Below the pieces are notes generated by a model. That model had not been told where the DNA came from. It searched no databases and saw nothing but the letters and a program-made list of their open reading frames with translations. Positions 1 to 10,842 of a DNA stretch of 64,000 bases are shown here, piece after piece. The stretch covers positions 1,822,001-1,886,000 of the forward strand of contig NZ_CP061291.1 in NCBI RefSeq assembly GCF_018687455.1, read 5' to 3'. The DNA comes from Polynucleobacter sp. TSB-Sco08W16. Its GTDB lineage: Bacteria; Pseudomonadota; Gammaproteobacteria; Burkholderiales; Burkholderiaceae. The first letter of the stretch is position 1. Each line of letters begins with the position of its first letter. Position numbers and translations under genes: made by a program.

Positions 1-251
1 CGCCAAGCTGAGAGCGCCCTGGCAATGCTTCTTGATGATTTTTCTTTGGAATGCAAGCGCCCAGCCCAACGACGTACGTGTGCGTTGCTAACCTTTAATA
101 ATTCAACATCATCTTCAAGTGCAAAGTTTTGTAGATCGCTAAGATCCATGCCATATGCTTTGAGTGTATGGGGGGATAGTTGACGCAATACATGTAGCTC
201 ATGCAAATACTCCTGCATGAGCGGATGAAGATCAGCCTGCTTTAACTTCAT
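1..251 (-). CDS. xerC: Tyrosine recombinase XerC, N-terminal part (cut by window edge)
   Basis: Only the first 83 or so codons are present; the gene runs off the left edge. The translation contains the SAM-like, core-DNA-binding N-terminal domain typical of Xer recombinases, with the motif SPHTLKAYGMDL near residue 26. The family resolves chromosome dimers at dif together with XerD. The ATG chosen lies inside the last codons of the upstream DUF484 gene, a 20-base overlap; an internal ATG is possible. The DUF484-xerC order is common in proteobacteria and supports the call. The catalytic RHRH-Y residues lie outside the window and cannot be checked. Confidence 0.85.
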   Translation of the reverse strand, partial: MKLKQADLHPLMQEYLHELHVLRQLSPHTLKAYGMDLSDLQNFALEDDVELLKVSNAHVRRWAGRLHSKEKSSRSIARALSAW

Positions 252-906
252 AAGCCTGGATACGATCCAAAGCTGCGGCAGTAAGTTCTGCAATTTGACG
301 CAAATAGAAGGCGCCCATGTCTGCGGTAAATCGGGTTTCATCTTTGCTGGCTAACATTAGCAATGCAGGTGATTGATTGACTCCAAGGCTCTTACCTAGC
401 GGCAGGCCAATGGCCACTAAGCTCTGCCACTCTGGATCAATCGTAGTTTGACTTGCCAATAAATCAACGCTGGCAGCAGCTAGCTCTTTTGCCGAGCCGC
501 ACAAAGGAGCGTCAACCCAAGGTCCAAATGCAGAATTTGGTACTAGCAATTGCGCTGACTCCACTTCAAATACCTCGGCTAAGCCAGCAGTAATTGCCGC
601 TTCAACTTCAGACTTGTTGTTCGCCTTCATTAAACGCAATAACCAGGCCACTAAACTTTGTTGAGTTTTATCGTTTCGACTACCAAAGTGCAACATCTCA
701 CTTAAACGACGATTGAGCTCTTGATTCTGTGTACGCAGCACAGTCATCTGACGCTCTTGCAAAGAAATCGCACGATCTTCGTGTGGATGCTTAATTCGAA
801 TTTCGTTAAAGAGATTGGCATAGCGCTCAAAGAAGCCCGGAGTTGCACGCAACCACTCAGCAACTAATTCTTCTTGCTCGGCCTGCTTTGGATCAATGGC
901 GCTCAT
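232..906 (-). CDS. DUF484 family protein
   Basis: A 224-residue soluble protein with the pattern of the DUF484 family. It has an acidic N-terminus, the segment FFERYANLFNEIRIKHPHEDRAISL-like near residues 25-50 (pattern read by eye, start FFERYANLF), a short coiled-coil-prone helix (RQMTVLRTQNQELNRRL) and a C-terminal GAF-like half. The molecular role of the family is unknown. It sits directly upstream of xerC and overlaps its start, so the two are probably co-transcribed. Its start (ATG at 906) is 25 bases after the end of gatB on the same strand, but no promoter or terminator is obvious between them. Confidence 0.85.
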   Translation of the reverse strand: MSAIDPKQAEQEELVAEWLRATPGFFERYANLFNEIRIKHPHEDRAISLQERQMTVLRTQNQELNRRLSEMLHFGSRNDKTQQSLVAWLLRLMKANNKSEVEAAITAGLAEVFEVESAQLLVPNSAFGPWVDAPLCGSAKELAAASVDLLASQTTIDPEWQSLVAIGLPLGKSLGVNQSPALLMLASKDETRFTADMGAFYLRQIAELTAAALDRIQAYEVKAG

Positions 907-931
907 CTATCTCTTTCTGAAAATACTTTTG

Positions 932-2404
932 TTAACTTAACTTTTTACGCAGCAATTCATTGACCTGCCCAGGATTCGCTTTGCCCTGAGAGGCTTTCAT
1001 AATTTGGCCTACCAAGGCATTGAATGCTTTTTCTTTACCTGAGCGGAACTCTTCAACCGACTTCTGATTGGCCGTCAGGACCTGGTCAATAATGGCCTCT
1101 AATGCACCGCTGTCACTAATTTGCTTAAGGCCCTTAGCATCAATAATTTGATCAACCGTGCTAATAGATTTGCCTGCAATAGCCTCTTCCCAAAGAATTG
1201 CAAAAATATCTTTAGCAATCTTGTTAGAGATGGTGCCATCGGCCACTCTCGTCAGTAAGGGCGCCAAATGTGCGGCTTGCAATGGCGCATCTGCTGTAGC
1301 AATACCTGCGCGATTTAAAGAAGAAGCAAACTCTCCGGCAATTAAATTGGCAGCCGCTTTTGCTAAAGGCTTGCCAACGATTGCTAGCAACTCTTCAAAA
1401 ACTTTTGCAGTGTCGCGATCCTGGGTTAATAACTGAGTATCGTAAGCACTCAAACCATAGTCTTGTTGCCACTGCTCGCGTAACTGAGCAGGAAGTGCTG
1501 GCATACCGTCGCGCACTTGAGCAATCCACGCATCATCAATGACTACGGGCAATAAATCAGGGTCGGGGAAATAGCGATAGTCGTTCGCATCTTCCTTGCT
1601 GCGCATGCTGCGCGTTTCCTGACGATCGGGGTCATAGAGGCGCGTTTCTTGAACGACTTTGCCGCCATCTTCAATTAATTCAATCTGACGGCGCACCTCA
1701 TATTGAATTGCCTCCTCCAAGAAGCGGAAAGAGTTCAAATTCTTAATCTCACAGCGCGTGCCAAACTCTGCCTGCCCTTTAGGGCGAACCGAAACGTTAG
1801 CGTCGCAGCGGAATGAACCTTCTTGCATATTCCCATCACATACGCCTAACCAAACGACGAGGGTATGTAAGGCCTTGGCATATGCAACTGCCTCAGCTGC
1901 ACTGCGCATGACAGGCTCAGTCACGATTTCTAAAAGTGGTGTGCCTGCACGATTTAAATCAATACCACTGGAGGGTTCGCCATGAGGACCCAGGAAGCCC
2001 TCTTCATGAACCGATTTGCCGGCATCCTCCTCCATGTGAGCGCGAGTCAGTTGAACGACCTTTACGTCATTCCCAACAAGGATTTCTAGCTGTCCACCCA
2101 CGACGACTGGGATTTCCATCTGGCTAATTTGATAGCCCTTTGGTAAATCAGGGTAGAAGTAATTCTTACGAGCAAAAATACTTGCCGGTGAAATTTTTGC
2201 GCCCACTGCCAATCCAAAACGAATGGCATGCTCAACGGCTTGACGATTTAACACTGGCAATACACCGGGCAATGCTAAATCCACCGCACACGCTTGTGTA
2301 TTCGGCTCTGCGCCAAAGCGTGTACTTGCACCGCTAAAAATTTTAGAATGCGTTTGTAATTGTGCGTGGGTCTCTAGACCGATAACGACTTCCCATTCCA
2401 TCAT
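932..2404 (-). CDS. gatB: Aspartyl/glutamyl-tRNA(Asn/Gln) amidotransferase subunit B
   Basis: GatB is the tRNA-binding, ATP-dependent kinase subunit of GatCAB, which converts misacylated Glu-tRNA(Gln) and Asp-tRNA(Asn) to the correct amides. Hallmarks are [13 protein letters not shown] at the N-terminus, [18 protein letters not shown], and a C-terminal YqeY/Asn-amidotransferase tail ending in [11 protein letters not shown] start at the ATG at 2404, whose ATGA overlaps the gatA stop codon; a longer in-frame extension to 2434 lies inside gatA and is unlikely. With gatC and gatA it forms a translationally coupled operon. The 490-residue length fits the family. Confidence 0.97.
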   Translation of the reverse strand: MMEWEVVIGLETHAQLQTHSKIFSGASTRFGAEPNTQACAVDLALPGVLPVLNRQAVEHAIRFGLAVGAKISPASIFARKNYFYPDLPKGYQISQMEIPVVVGGQLEILVGNDVKVVQLTRAHMEEDAGKSVHEEGFLGPHGEPSSGIDLNRAGTPLLEIVTEPVMRSAAEAVAYAKALHTLVVWLGVCDGNMQEGSFRCDANVSVRPKGQAEFGTRCEIKNLNSFRFLEEAIQYEVRRQIELIEDGGKVVQETRLYDPDRQETRSMRSKEDANDYRYFPDPDLLPVVIDDAWIAQVRDGMPALPAQLREQWQQDYGLSAYDTQLLTQDRDTAKVFEELLAIVGKPLAKAAANLIAGEFASSLNRAGIATADAPLQAAHLAPLLTRVADGTISNKIAKDIFAILWEEAIAGKSISTVDQIIDAKGLKQISDSGALEAIIDQVLTANQKSVEEFRSGKEKAFNALVGQIMKASQGKANPGQVNELLRKKLS

Positions 2405-3918
2405 GCCACCCCACCAGCTTGTCGCAAATGCCAATCTGTGGCCTGCTGATATTGATGCGCTACTTGCAATAAGCGCGCTTCAGAAAAATAGTTGCCAATG
2501 AGTTGCATGCCAATAGGCAGAGAACTTGCATTAAATCCGCAAGGTGCACTCATTGCTGGCAATCCCGCCAAATTGGTTGAGAGCGTATAAATATCTTCGA
2601 GATACATTTGCACTGGATCTTTTGACTTTTCGCCCAGGCGCCATGCCACATCAGGCGCTACCGGCCCTAAGATGACATCGCACTCCTTAAATGCGGCCTG
2701 AAAATCGGAGGCAATAATGCGACGAATTTTTTGTGCCTGCAAATAGTAGGCATCGTAATAACCATGACAAAGGACGTAGGTACCAATTAAGATGCGGCGC
2801 CTTACTTCTGCACCAAAACCTTCGGTGCGTGACTTTTGATACATGTCACCTAGATCTTTGTAATCACTTGTACGATGACCATAACGAACGCCATCAAAAC
2901 GACTCAAGTTGCTTGATGCTTCTGCAGGAGCTAAGACGTAATAGACCGGAATCGAAAGCTTTGTTTTAGGCAAGCTGACTTCGACCAACTTCGCACCCAA
3001 ACCTTCTAAGGCTCTTGCGGCTTCATCTACTGACTTTGCAACATCTGGAGCCAAGCCTTCCGCAAAGAATTCTTTTGGCAAACCAACACGCAAACCTTCT
3101 AGCGGTTTTGCAGAATTTACGCTTCCCTCTTGCCAAGATTGGTTGAGGTAACGACCATAGTCCTCACCAGAATCCGTAAGCGATGTTGAATCACGAGGAT
3201 CATGTGAAGACATTGCCGAGAGTAGTAAGGCGCAATCCTCGGCAGTCTTACCCATCGGGCCTGCTTGATCCAAGGAAGACGCATAAGCAATCATCCCGTA
3301 ACGCGATACGCGCCCATAGGTAGGCTTGATACCGGTCAAACCACAAAAGGCTGCTGGCTGACGAATGGAACCACCCGTATCGGTACCAGTGGCAATCGGA
3401 GCCAATCCCGCAGCAACTGCTGCCGCTGAGCCACCTGAGGATCCACCGGCAACGTAAGCAGCATTCCAAGGGTTTAAGACTGGGCCATAAGCTGAATTTT
3501 CATTAGAAGACCCCATGGCGAACTCATCCATATTGGTCTTACCCAAGCAAACCATGCCGGCTCCCTTGGGATTATTTTCATCCGGAATCCCAAGGTTAGC
3601 CACCACGGTTGCGTCAAAGGGGCTTTGATAGCCAGCCAAAATTTTGGAGGCTGCAGTCGACTTCCAGCCACGGGTAACGAACACATCTTTGTGGGCCACG
3701 GGAATGCCCGTCAATTTGCCAGCATTACCAGAAGAAATTAGCAAGTCTGCTTTATTAGCTTGCTCTAAGCTTAAGTGAGCATTCACATCAATGTAGGCGT
3801 TCCACTGCTTTCCAGCCTCAATGCGGTCTAAAAAGTACTGGGTAAGCTCCTTGCTAGAGACCTCTTTTGCAGCAAGTGCTTTTGCCATTAATGCGATTGG
3901 GGTGTTGTGCCAGCTCAT
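2401..3918 (-). CDS. gatA: Aspartyl/glutamyl-tRNA amidotransferase subunit A
   Basis: GatA is the glutaminase subunit of GatCAB and belongs to the amidase-signature family. The sequence shows the Lys of the Ser-cis-Ser-Lys triad in PVAHKDVF (about residue 77), the Gly/Ser-rich amidase signature [15 protein letters not shown] (about 155-170) and [11 protein letters not shown]. Ammonia released from glutamine here is channelled to GatB. The gene overlaps both neighbours by four bases (ATGA), as expected for stoichiometric GatC:A:B production. The 505-residue length is slightly long for the family (about 485), without visible insertion of note. Confidence 0.97.
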   Translation of the reverse strand: MSWHNTPIALMAKALAAKEVSSKELTQYFLDRIEAGKQWNAYIDVNAHLSLEQANKADLLISSGNAGKLTGIPVAHKDVFVTRGWKSTAASKILAGYQSPFDATVVANLGIPDENNPKGAGMVCLGKTNMDEFAMGSSNENSAYGPVLNPWNAAYVAGGSSGGSAAAVAAGLAPIATGTDTGGSIRQPAAFCGLTGIKPTYGRVSRYGMIAYASSLDQAGPMGKTAEDCALLLSAMSSHDPRDSTSLTDSGEDYGRYLNQSWQEGSVNSAKPLEGLRVGLPKEFFAEGLAPDVAKSVDEAARALEGLGAKLVEVSLPKTKLSIPVYYVLAPAEASSNLSRFDGVRYGHRTSDYKDLGDMYQKSRTEGFGAEVRRRILIGTYVLCHGYYDAYYLQAQKIRRIIASDFQAAFKECDVILGPVAPDVAWRLGEKSKDPVQMYLEDIYTLSTNLAGLPAMSAPCGFNASSLPIGMQLIGNYFSEARLLQVAHQYQQATDWHLRQAGGVA

Positions 3919-4208
3919 TCAATCACCCTTGGAACCAAGAAATAGCCATCCTGCTGAGCAGGGGCAGATTGCATGTTTTCAGCGCGATGGTCTGACTCAG
4001 TGACCTGATCAGCGCGCAAAGGTTGCGCCAACTCACGCAAAAATAGAATGGGATGGGCGAGGGGTTCTAGGCCACTAGTATCGACAGCCTGCATTTCCTC
4101 AACCAGAGAAAAAATAGCCTGCAATTGTGGCAAAACTGCCTCTGCTTCTGCTTGGTTTAACTCAAGTCTGGATAGGTGCGCAATGCGCTGGACATCATCA
4201 AGTTTCAT
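3915..4208 (-). CDS. gatC: Aspartyl/glutamyl-tRNA amidotransferase subunit C
   Basis: The 97-residue GatC subunit wraps around and stabilises the GatA-GatB interface. The N-terminal block [17 protein letters not shown], the central [24 protein letters not shown] and the C-terminal VPRVIE are typical. It is the first gene of the gatCAB operon and is divergent from mreB, whose start is only 60 bases away. Both promoters must therefore lie in that short AT-rich gap (4209-4268). Confidence 0.95.
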   Translation of the reverse strand: MKLDDVQRIAHLSRLELNQAEAEAVLPQLQAIFSLVEEMQAVDTSGLEPLAHPILFLRELAQPLRADQVTESDHRAENMQSAPAQQDGYFLVPRVIE

Positions 4209-4244
4209 GGGACGAGAGTATCATTCCTATATATTTTTTATTAA

Positions 4245-5312
<1,068 letters not shown>

Positions 5313-5336
5313 GCGACATACACGTCGAACAGGGAA

Positions 5337-6272
5337 TTGCGACATAGCGCTCCACCACTTTTCAGACAGGGCATTCCGGCCTTACTTAAACTGATTGTCT
5401 GTCTGTCGATCAGCATCGCTCTGATGCTGATCGATTTTCGCTTTAAAGCTCTCGATCCCATTCGTAATAATGTGAATTGGATTTTGCGTCCACTTGAATA
5501 CGTCATGATGGCTCCGCGTAATGCATTCGAGGCTACATCAGAATATTTCACAACTCGTGGAACCTTAGATCAAGAAAATCAAGCCATGAAGGTTCGCCAA
5601 GCTGAGCTTTCATTACTTGCAAACCAATCCGAATTTTTGATGGTTGAGAATCAAAACTTACGTGAGTTAATGGCACTGCAAAAACAAGTTCCATTTAAAA
5701 CATTACCAGTTGAGATTTTGTTTAATCCGCCCAATCCTATTTCACAACGCATTGTGATTAATCGTGGCAGCGATGATGGCCTCAAGCTAGGCAATCCCAT
5801 TGCCAATGACGCCGGGATTCTTGGGCAGGTGGTTCGCCTTTATGAACGCTCTGCCGAGGTCTCGCTGTTAGAGGACCGAGACTTTGCAGTGCCCGTCCAG
5901 GTGGCTCGCAATGGCCTGAGAGCGGCTGTATTTGGTGCTGGGCGTGGCAATGCCTTGGAATTACGCTATTTACCCGTTGCCAGCGATCTAGAAGTTGGTG
6001 ATATTTTGCTGACCTCTGGGATTGATGGGGTTTATCCCCCTGGATTTGCAGTAGCGGTCATTAGCAAGATCGAGCGCAATGCCGATAAAAATTCTTCTAA
6101 TGTGTTTTGTGTGCCAGTAGCGGCAGTGAATCGCTATCGCCAAGCGCTAGCGTTTTTGTATGACCCTAAATTTGACGCTAAAGCACCAACTATCAACAAC
6201 AAGTCTACATCAGGAGTATCCCTGGGTAATAATCCCGGTCGTCGCCAAACACGCGCGCGAGGAATGCAATGA
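5337..6272 (+). CDS. mreC: Rod shape-determining protein MreC
   Basis: Bitopic inner-membrane protein whose periplasmic beta domain activates PBP2-RodA. There is a short cytoplasmic head (PPLFRQG), one membrane helix at about residues 17-33 (KLIVCLSISIALMLIDF), a coiled coil to about residue 115 with the typical ENQNLRELMALQ, and the beta-barrel MreC core. The best start is TTG at 5337; the next ATG would delete most of the membrane helix. A weak AGGGA lies just upstream, so the exact start is uncertain. The end overlaps mreD by four bases. Confidence 0.95.
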   Translation: MRHSAPPLFRQGIPALLKLIVCLSISIALMLIDFRFKALDPIRNNVNWILRPLEYVMMAPRNAFEATSEYFTTRGTLDQENQAMKVRQAELSLLANQSEFLMVENQNLRELMALQKQVPFKTLPVEILFNPPNPISQRIVINRGSDDGLKLGNPIANDAGILGQVVRLYERSAEVSLLEDRDFAVPVQVARNGLRAAVFGAGRGNALELRYLPVASDLEVGDILLTSGIDGVYPPGFAVAVISKIERNADKNSSNVFCVPVAAVNRYRQALAFLYDPKFDAKAPTINNKSTSGVSLGNNPGRRQTRARGMQ

Positions 6273-6793
6273 TTGATTTCCAAAGCGGCTACATTCTGCG
6301 CCCGGTCAATCCGGTCTTTATTTACTTCAGCTTGTTTTGTGCGCTTTTACTAAACCTATTGCCCATTGGTAACTATGGCTGGGTGCCAGACTGGCTAATC
6401 ATTTGTATTGTGTTTTGGAACATTCATCAGCATCGCTATGTCAGCGTGATATCAGCATTTATCTTGGGCCTGATGATGGACGTACACAACTCAGATTTGC
6501 TGGGCTTACATGCCTTTAGTTATTCGCTGGTTGCTTACCTTGCCATCTCTTGGCATCGACGCATTGTGGCGCTGACCGTTCTCTCGCAAGCGCTCCATCT
6601 ACTCCCGATCTTTTTATTGGTCTCTTTGTTTCCTGTGCTGGTTCATTGGGTACTTAGCGGAGAGCTTTACTGGTGGGCCCTCACTGGCGCTATTCAAGCC
6701 GTGATTGAGGCTTTGCTTTGGCCAATCGCAACACGAATATTGCTGGCGCCTCAACGTCGTCCAATTGACGTTGATCACAATCGTCCGCTTTAA
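6269..6793 (+). CDS. mreD: Rod shape-determining protein MreD
   Basis: A 174-residue polytopic membrane protein with about five predicted hydrophobic helices and the family segment GLMMDVHNSDLLGLHAFSYS (about residues 69-88). It works with MreC in the elongasome. The ATGA overlap with mreC and the eight-base gap to mrdA indicate one operon. Sequence conservation of MreD is low in general; the call rests on the membrane topology, that motif and the context. Confidence 0.95.
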   Translation: MIDFQSGYILRPVNPVFIYFSLFCALLLNLLPIGNYGWVPDWLIICIVFWNIHQHRYVSVISAFILGLMMDVHNSDLLGLHAFSYSLVAYLAISWHRRIVALTVLSQALHLLPIFLLVSLFPVLVHWVLSGELYWWALTGAIQAVIEALLWPIATRILLAPQRRPIDVDHNRPL

Positions 6794-6801
6794 GAAGCTG
6801 T

Positions 6802-8709
6802 ATGGTTTCTTTTAAAAAACCTGACCTCGATTCGTTCCAAGAGCGCATTCATATTGCGACCCTATTCGTTACTTTTTGCTTCTTACTTTTAGTAACGCGC
6901 CTAGTCTGGTTACAGCTAGTGAGCCATGGCAAATATGCTCTACTAGCCGAAAGCAATCGCATTGCCCTGGTACCCGCTCCAGCAAACCGGGGACTGATCA
7001 TCGATCGCAACGGCATTGTGATTGGTAGAAATTACTCTGCCCTCACCCTAGATGTGAATGCAGAAGAAGTAAAAGGCAATGTAGACCAACTTATTAATGA
7101 TCTTTCTGAAATCATCGATATCTCACCTAGAGATCGGCGTAACTTCAAGCGCTCCCTCGAGGATTCTCGCAATATGGGTACCTTTCCCCTGCGTTCAATG
7201 CTCAATGAGACCGAAACTGCCCGTTTTATGGCCAATCGCTACCGCTTTCCGGGGGTAGAAATCCGCGCAAGAAGCTTTCGAGAGTACCCCTATAACGAAT
7301 TGGCGTCCCATTTAATTGGCTATATCGGTCGGGTTTCCCAGCGCGATAAAGAACGCATGCAAAGCGAAATTGAGAACTCAAAGGCAGATGATCCTGATGC
7401 ATTGCAGACATCCTTTTTGCCTGGCATTCAATATGTTGGAAAAATTGGTTTGGAGCAAAGCTATGAAAATGTTTTGCGTGGTGTACCTGGATACGATCAG
7501 GTCGAGATTACTGCAGGTGGCAAACCAGTAAGAACACTCTCAAGCTCACCTTCTGTGCCAGGTAAAAATGTAGTGCTCTCAGTTGATATTAAGTTGCAGT
7601 ATTTAGTGGAGCAGCTCTATGGAAATTTCCGCGGTGCATTTGTGGCGATTGAACCTGAAACAGGCGATGTATTAGCTTTTGTTTCAAAACCCAATTTCAA
7701 TCCGAATGATTTTGTCGAGGGTATTGACTCAGTAACTTGGAAAGAGCTAAACGACTCACCACAAAAGCCGCTATACAACCGCCCGCTAAAAGGTATCTAT
7801 CCACCCGGCTCTACATACAAACCGTTTATGGCGCTTGCTGCACTGGAAAACAAAAAGCGCACTGCCTCACAAACGATTTTCGATCCTGGCTATTTTGATT
7901 TTGGTAACCATACTTTCCGCGACGATAAAAAGGGAGGTCACGGTACCGTTGACATGCAGAAATCCATTGTCGAATCTTGTGATACTTATTACTACATGCT
8001 TGCACGCGACATGGGTGTCAACATGATTGCTGACTTTATGAAGCCTTTTGGATTTGGTCAGATCACAGGAATTGATTTACAAGGAGAGTCGAAAGGCGTC
8101 TTACCTTCAACCGAATGGAAACAAAATACCTTCAAAAAACCAGAGCAACAAAAATGGTATGAAGGTGAAACTATTTCTCTTGGGATTGGTCAGGGCTATA
8201 ACTCTTTCACTATTTTGCAACTAGCCCATGCAATGGCGAACCTCGCCAACAATGGCGTAGTGATGAAGCCCCACTTAGTCAAAGCAATTGAGGATCCATT
8301 TACTCGCAATAGAGTGCTAACGACCCCAAAAGAAAGTTATCGGATTGAATTGAATCCAGAGAATATTGAAGTGATTAAAAAAGCGATGATTGAAGTAAAT
8401 CGCTCCGGCACATCAGCAGCAGCATTTCAAGGTACAGGCTACGTAGCTGGAGGTAAAACAGGAACGGCGCAAGTGTTTAGCTTGAACTCGAAAGATTACA
8501 AGCATGGATCTACTGCTGAGTTCCTGCGCGACCATGCCTTATATATTGCATTTGCTCCTGCAGATAAGCCGACTATCGTCATTGCGATGGTTGTAGAGAA
8601 CGCAGGCTTTGGTGCGCAATATGCAGCCCCCATCGCACGCAGAGCATTGGACTACTACATCGAAGGCAAATGGCCAAAGGAGGTTCCCGAATGGAAAAGA
8701 GCCCCTTAA
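6802..8709 (+). CDS. mrdA: Penicillin-binding protein 2 (elongasome transpeptidase)
   Basis: Class B PBP that crosslinks peptidoglycan during cell elongation. It has one N-terminal membrane helix (about residues 17-39), then the dimerisation/pedestal domain and the transpeptidase domain. The catalytic motifs are S337-T-Y-K340, S392-C-D394 and K552-T-G554. The 635-residue length is normal. It follows mreD by eight bases and overlaps rodA by 19, as expected because PBP2 and RodA act as a transpeptidase-glycosyltransferase pair. No key residue is missing. Confidence 0.97.
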   Translation: MVSFKKPDLDSFQERIHIATLFVTFCFLLLVTRLVWLQLVSHGKYALLAESNRIALVPAPANRGLIIDRNGIVIGRNYSALTLDVNAEEVKGNVDQLINDLSEIIDISPRDRRNFKRSLEDSRNMGTFPLRSMLNETETARFMANRYRFPGVEIRARSFREYPYNELASHLIGYIGRVSQRDKERMQSEIENSKADDPDALQTSFLPGIQYVGKIGLEQSYENVLRGVPGYDQVEITAGGKPVRTLSSSPSVPGKNVVLSVDIKLQYLVEQLYGNFRGAFVAIEPETGDVLAFVSKPNFNPNDFVEGIDSVTWKELNDSPQKPLYNRPLKGIYPPGSTYKPFMALAALENKKRTASQTIFDPGYFDFGNHTFRDDKKGGHGTVDMQKSIVESCDTYYYMLARDMGVNMIADFMKPFGFGQITGIDLQGESKGVLPSTEWKQNTFKKPEQQKWYEGETISLGIGQGYNSFTILQLAHAMANLANNGVVMKPHLVKAIEDPFTRNRVLTTPKESYRIELNPENIEVIKKAMIEVNRSGTSAAAFQGTGYVAGGKTGTAQVFSLNSKDYKHGSTAEFLRDHALYIAFAPADKPTIVIAMVVENAGFGAQYAAPIARRALDYYIEGKWPKEVPEWKRAP

Positions 8710-9842
8710 ACAAAATTAAGGCCGTTTTCTTTGGCTTCTTTGCTGGCTTGGATCGACAGCTAGGCCTTATTTTGCTTGGTCTGGCGGCTGTAGGCTTTTT
8801 TACATTTTTATCTGCAAGTCAAAATACTCCCGTGCAAATTACAGATGAGTTGCGTAATCTTGCGCTGTCATTTGTGGTGATGTGGATTGTTTCTCGCATT
8901 CCTCCAAAGTGGCTAGAAATGGGCGCAGTTTGGATCTATGCACTCGGCGTCACACTCTTAGTTGCTGTTGCAGCATTTGGATTAATTAAAAAAGGTGCGC
9001 GACGCTGGTTAAATATTGGCGTAGTAATTCAACCATCCGAGATCATGAAGATTGCGATGCCTTTGATGTTGGCTTGGTATTTTCAAAAGCGCGAGGGTCT
9101 TCAAAAGACTTGGGACTATGCCGTAGCAATCATTATTTTGGCCATTCCTGTTTTTCTGATTGCGCGTCAGCCTGATCTTGGAACCGCACTATTGGTTTTT
9201 GCTGCTGGACTTTACGTCATCATCTTGGCGGGGCTGCCATGGAAATGGATATTGCCATTTGTAGGTGTTGGCGTCATTGGTATTTTGCTCATTATTATTT
9301 TTGGTGGCACGATTTGCGCACATGATGTGGTGTGGCCATTTGTACATGACTATCAGAAGCATCGCATCTGCACCTTGCTTGATCCGAGCAGCGACCCTCT
9401 AGGTAAGGGATTCCACACGATTCAATCAATGATTGCTATTGGCTCTGGTGGGTTCTTTGGTAAAGGCTGGTTTCAGGGGACACAAGCGCACTTAGAATTC
9501 ATTCCAGAAAAACACACTGACTTTGTCTTTGCAGTTTTCTCTGAGGAATTTGGTTTGCTTGGCAACTTGATATTACTTGCATTATTTTTTGCACTGATCA
9601 AGCGAGGCCTAGCGATTTCTGCAAGCGCACCTAATTTATTTACACGACTACTTGGTGCTGCAGTTACACTCATCTTCTTTACCTATGCATTCGTGAACAT
9701 TGGCATGGTGAGCGGCTTGCTGCCTGTTGTTGGTGTTCCACTGCCATTTATTAGCTATGGCGGAACCGCTTTAGTAACGCTGGGATTTGGGGCTGGCATC
9801 TTGATGAGCATTCATCGTCATCGTCGCCTTGTACAAAGTTAA
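8691..9842 (+). CDS. rodA: Peptidoglycan glycosyltransferase RodA (SEDS family)
   Basis: SEDS-family polymerase of lipid II for lateral wall growth, partner of PBP2. There are about ten hydrophobic helices, the motif RRWLNIGVVIQPSEIMKIAMP near residues 105-125 (start RRWLNIGV), RQPDLGTALLV, and the C-terminal block PFISYGGTALV. I start at ATG 8691 because AAGGAGG lies six to seven bases upstream, inside the mrdA 3' end; an upstream in-frame ATG at 8670 has no such site. The product has 383 residues. A strong hairpin terminator follows. Confidence 0.96.
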   Translation: MEKSPLNKIKAVFFGFFAGLDRQLGLILLGLAAVGFFTFLSASQNTPVQITDELRNLALSFVVMWIVSRIPPKWLEMGAVWIYALGVTLLVAVAAFGLIKKGARRWLNIGVVIQPSEIMKIAMPLMLAWYFQKREGLQKTWDYAVAIIILAIPVFLIARQPDLGTALLVFAAGLYVIILAGLPWKWILPFVGVGVIGILLIIIFGGTICAHDVVWPFVHDYQKHRICTLLDPSSDPLGKGFHTIQSMIAIGSGGFFGKGWFQGTQAHLEFIPEKHTDFVFAVFSEEFGLLGNLILLALFFALIKRGLAISASAPNLFTRLLGAAVTLIFFTYAFVNIGMVSGLLPVVGVPLPFISYGGTALVTLGFGAGILMSIHRHRRLVQS

Positions 9843-9884
9843 TTCAACCTTACGGATGTGCTTCTTCATATTCCTTAGGAAATA

Positions 9885-9910
9885 AAAAAGCCCGGCATGC
9901 CGGGCTTTTT
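9885..9910. terminator. Bidirectional rho-independent terminator between rodA and hupB
   Basis: A perfect palindrome has the core GCCCGGCATGCCGGGC (9890-9905), flanked by five A on the left and five T on the right. It therefore reads as a stem followed by a U-run on both strands. It lies between the convergent genes rodA and hupB and probably ends both transcripts. Confidence 0.9.
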
Positions 9911-9926
9911 ATCAACAAAGAAAGAA

Positions 9927-10211
9927 TTACTTCTTACGCTTGTTAACTGAATCTTTAAATGCTTTACCAGCAGAAAACTTAACAGTTTTTGCAGCAGCAA
10001 TTTTGAGTGGCTCGCCAGTCTTTGGGTTGCGGCCCATACGTGCAGCACGCTTACCAGATGCAAAAGTACCGAAGCCGATCAGTTGTACTGAATCACCTTT
10101 AGTAACAGCTTTGATAATTGTGTCGATAGCAGAATTCAATGCGAATTCAGCTTTTGCTTTAGAGATCTCCGCGTCGTCAGCAATCGCTGCGATTAGTTCG
10201 GCTTTGTTCAA
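9927..10211 (-). CDS. hupB: DNA-binding protein HU-beta
   Basis: Histone-like nucleoid protein that bends and compacts DNA as a dimer. The translation from TTG is (M)[18 protein letters not shown], followed by the HU arm region [18 protein letters not shown] with the IHF/HU signature. The product has 94 residues, slightly longer than the usual 90, ending in KRKK. I choose the TTG at 10211 because AAGGAG lies seven bases upstream and homology begins exactly there; the longer reading from 10247 adds unrelated residues. Convergent with rodA. Confidence 0.95.
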   Translation of the reverse strand: MNKAELIAAIADDAEISKAKAEFALNSAIDTIIKAVTKGDSVQLIGFGTFASGKRAARMGRNPKTGEPLKIAAAKTVKFSAGKAFKDSVNKRKK

Positions 10212-10321
10212 GTGAAGCTCCTTATAGATATTGATGTCGGCGCACATTGCGCTTACATGATTTTAACCACAAAAAATTACAAAAATAAAGCTGCGGACAA
10301 GTAATTTTTTACTTCCCCCAC

Positions 10322-10690
10322 CTATTGATCATTCAAAACTTCGATGCCAGAGACAAAATATTCTGTATCGCCAAAACAGGATGTTGGTAGTCCAATATGC
10401 TGAGAATATTTTAGGGCTACTTTTTTTCCTAAATTCTCATTGATTTTTTGCGCCACAGCATCTTCATGCACCGTAAAGAAGAATTTTTCCGACATCGTGC
10501 CTGGCATCGAAACCATCGCTAATTCACCTTCCCAGGTCTTGCAAATGTATCCGCGCTTGGAGAATTTCTGCACATATCCTGCCCTCTCCCCGCTTCCATA
10601 GCTCCAAGTCAGCATCAGCCAGGTATAGGCTGAAATACCCACTAAGCCAATTAAAACAAGGCTTAAGAGCCACTTTATAAAGCTATTCAT
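10322..10690 (-). CDS. Conserved membrane-anchored protein of unknown function
   Basis: A 122-residue protein with one N-terminal membrane helix (about residues 5-28) and a small extracytoplasmic domain. The domain contains the recognisable stretch GERAGYVQKFSKRGYICKTWEGE near residues 34-56 (start GERAGYVQKF), which recurs in conserved hypothetical proteins of Burkholderiales. No catalytic motif is seen. Some databases are known to mislabel this family as 6-phosphogluconate dehydrogenase; nothing in the sequence supports that. It is monocistronic, with intergenic space on both sides. Confidence 0.75.
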   Translation of the reverse strand: MNSFIKWLLSLVLIGLVGISAYTWLMLTWSYGSGERAGYVQKFSKRGYICKTWEGELAMVSMPGTMSEKFFFTVHEDAVAQKINENLGKKVALKYSQHIGLPTSCFGDTEYFVSGIEVLNDQ

Positions 10691-10842
10691 ACGATCCCTC
10701 TCGATCTATATCCACATTAACCCTATGCGGGCAGCCATACTGCTTCGCTTTAAGTATATGAGGAACTTATCTTAAGAAATAGTCATTAAAAGGTTTGCTT
10801 ACAAATTAGAATGTTAGTTATCACTTTAGATTGGCAGATCGA

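Noticed and set aside
10300..10315. AAGTAATTTTTTACTT inverted repeat near the 122-residue protein gene
   Set aside because: AT-only palindrome without a following U-run; likely chance in an AT-rich gap.
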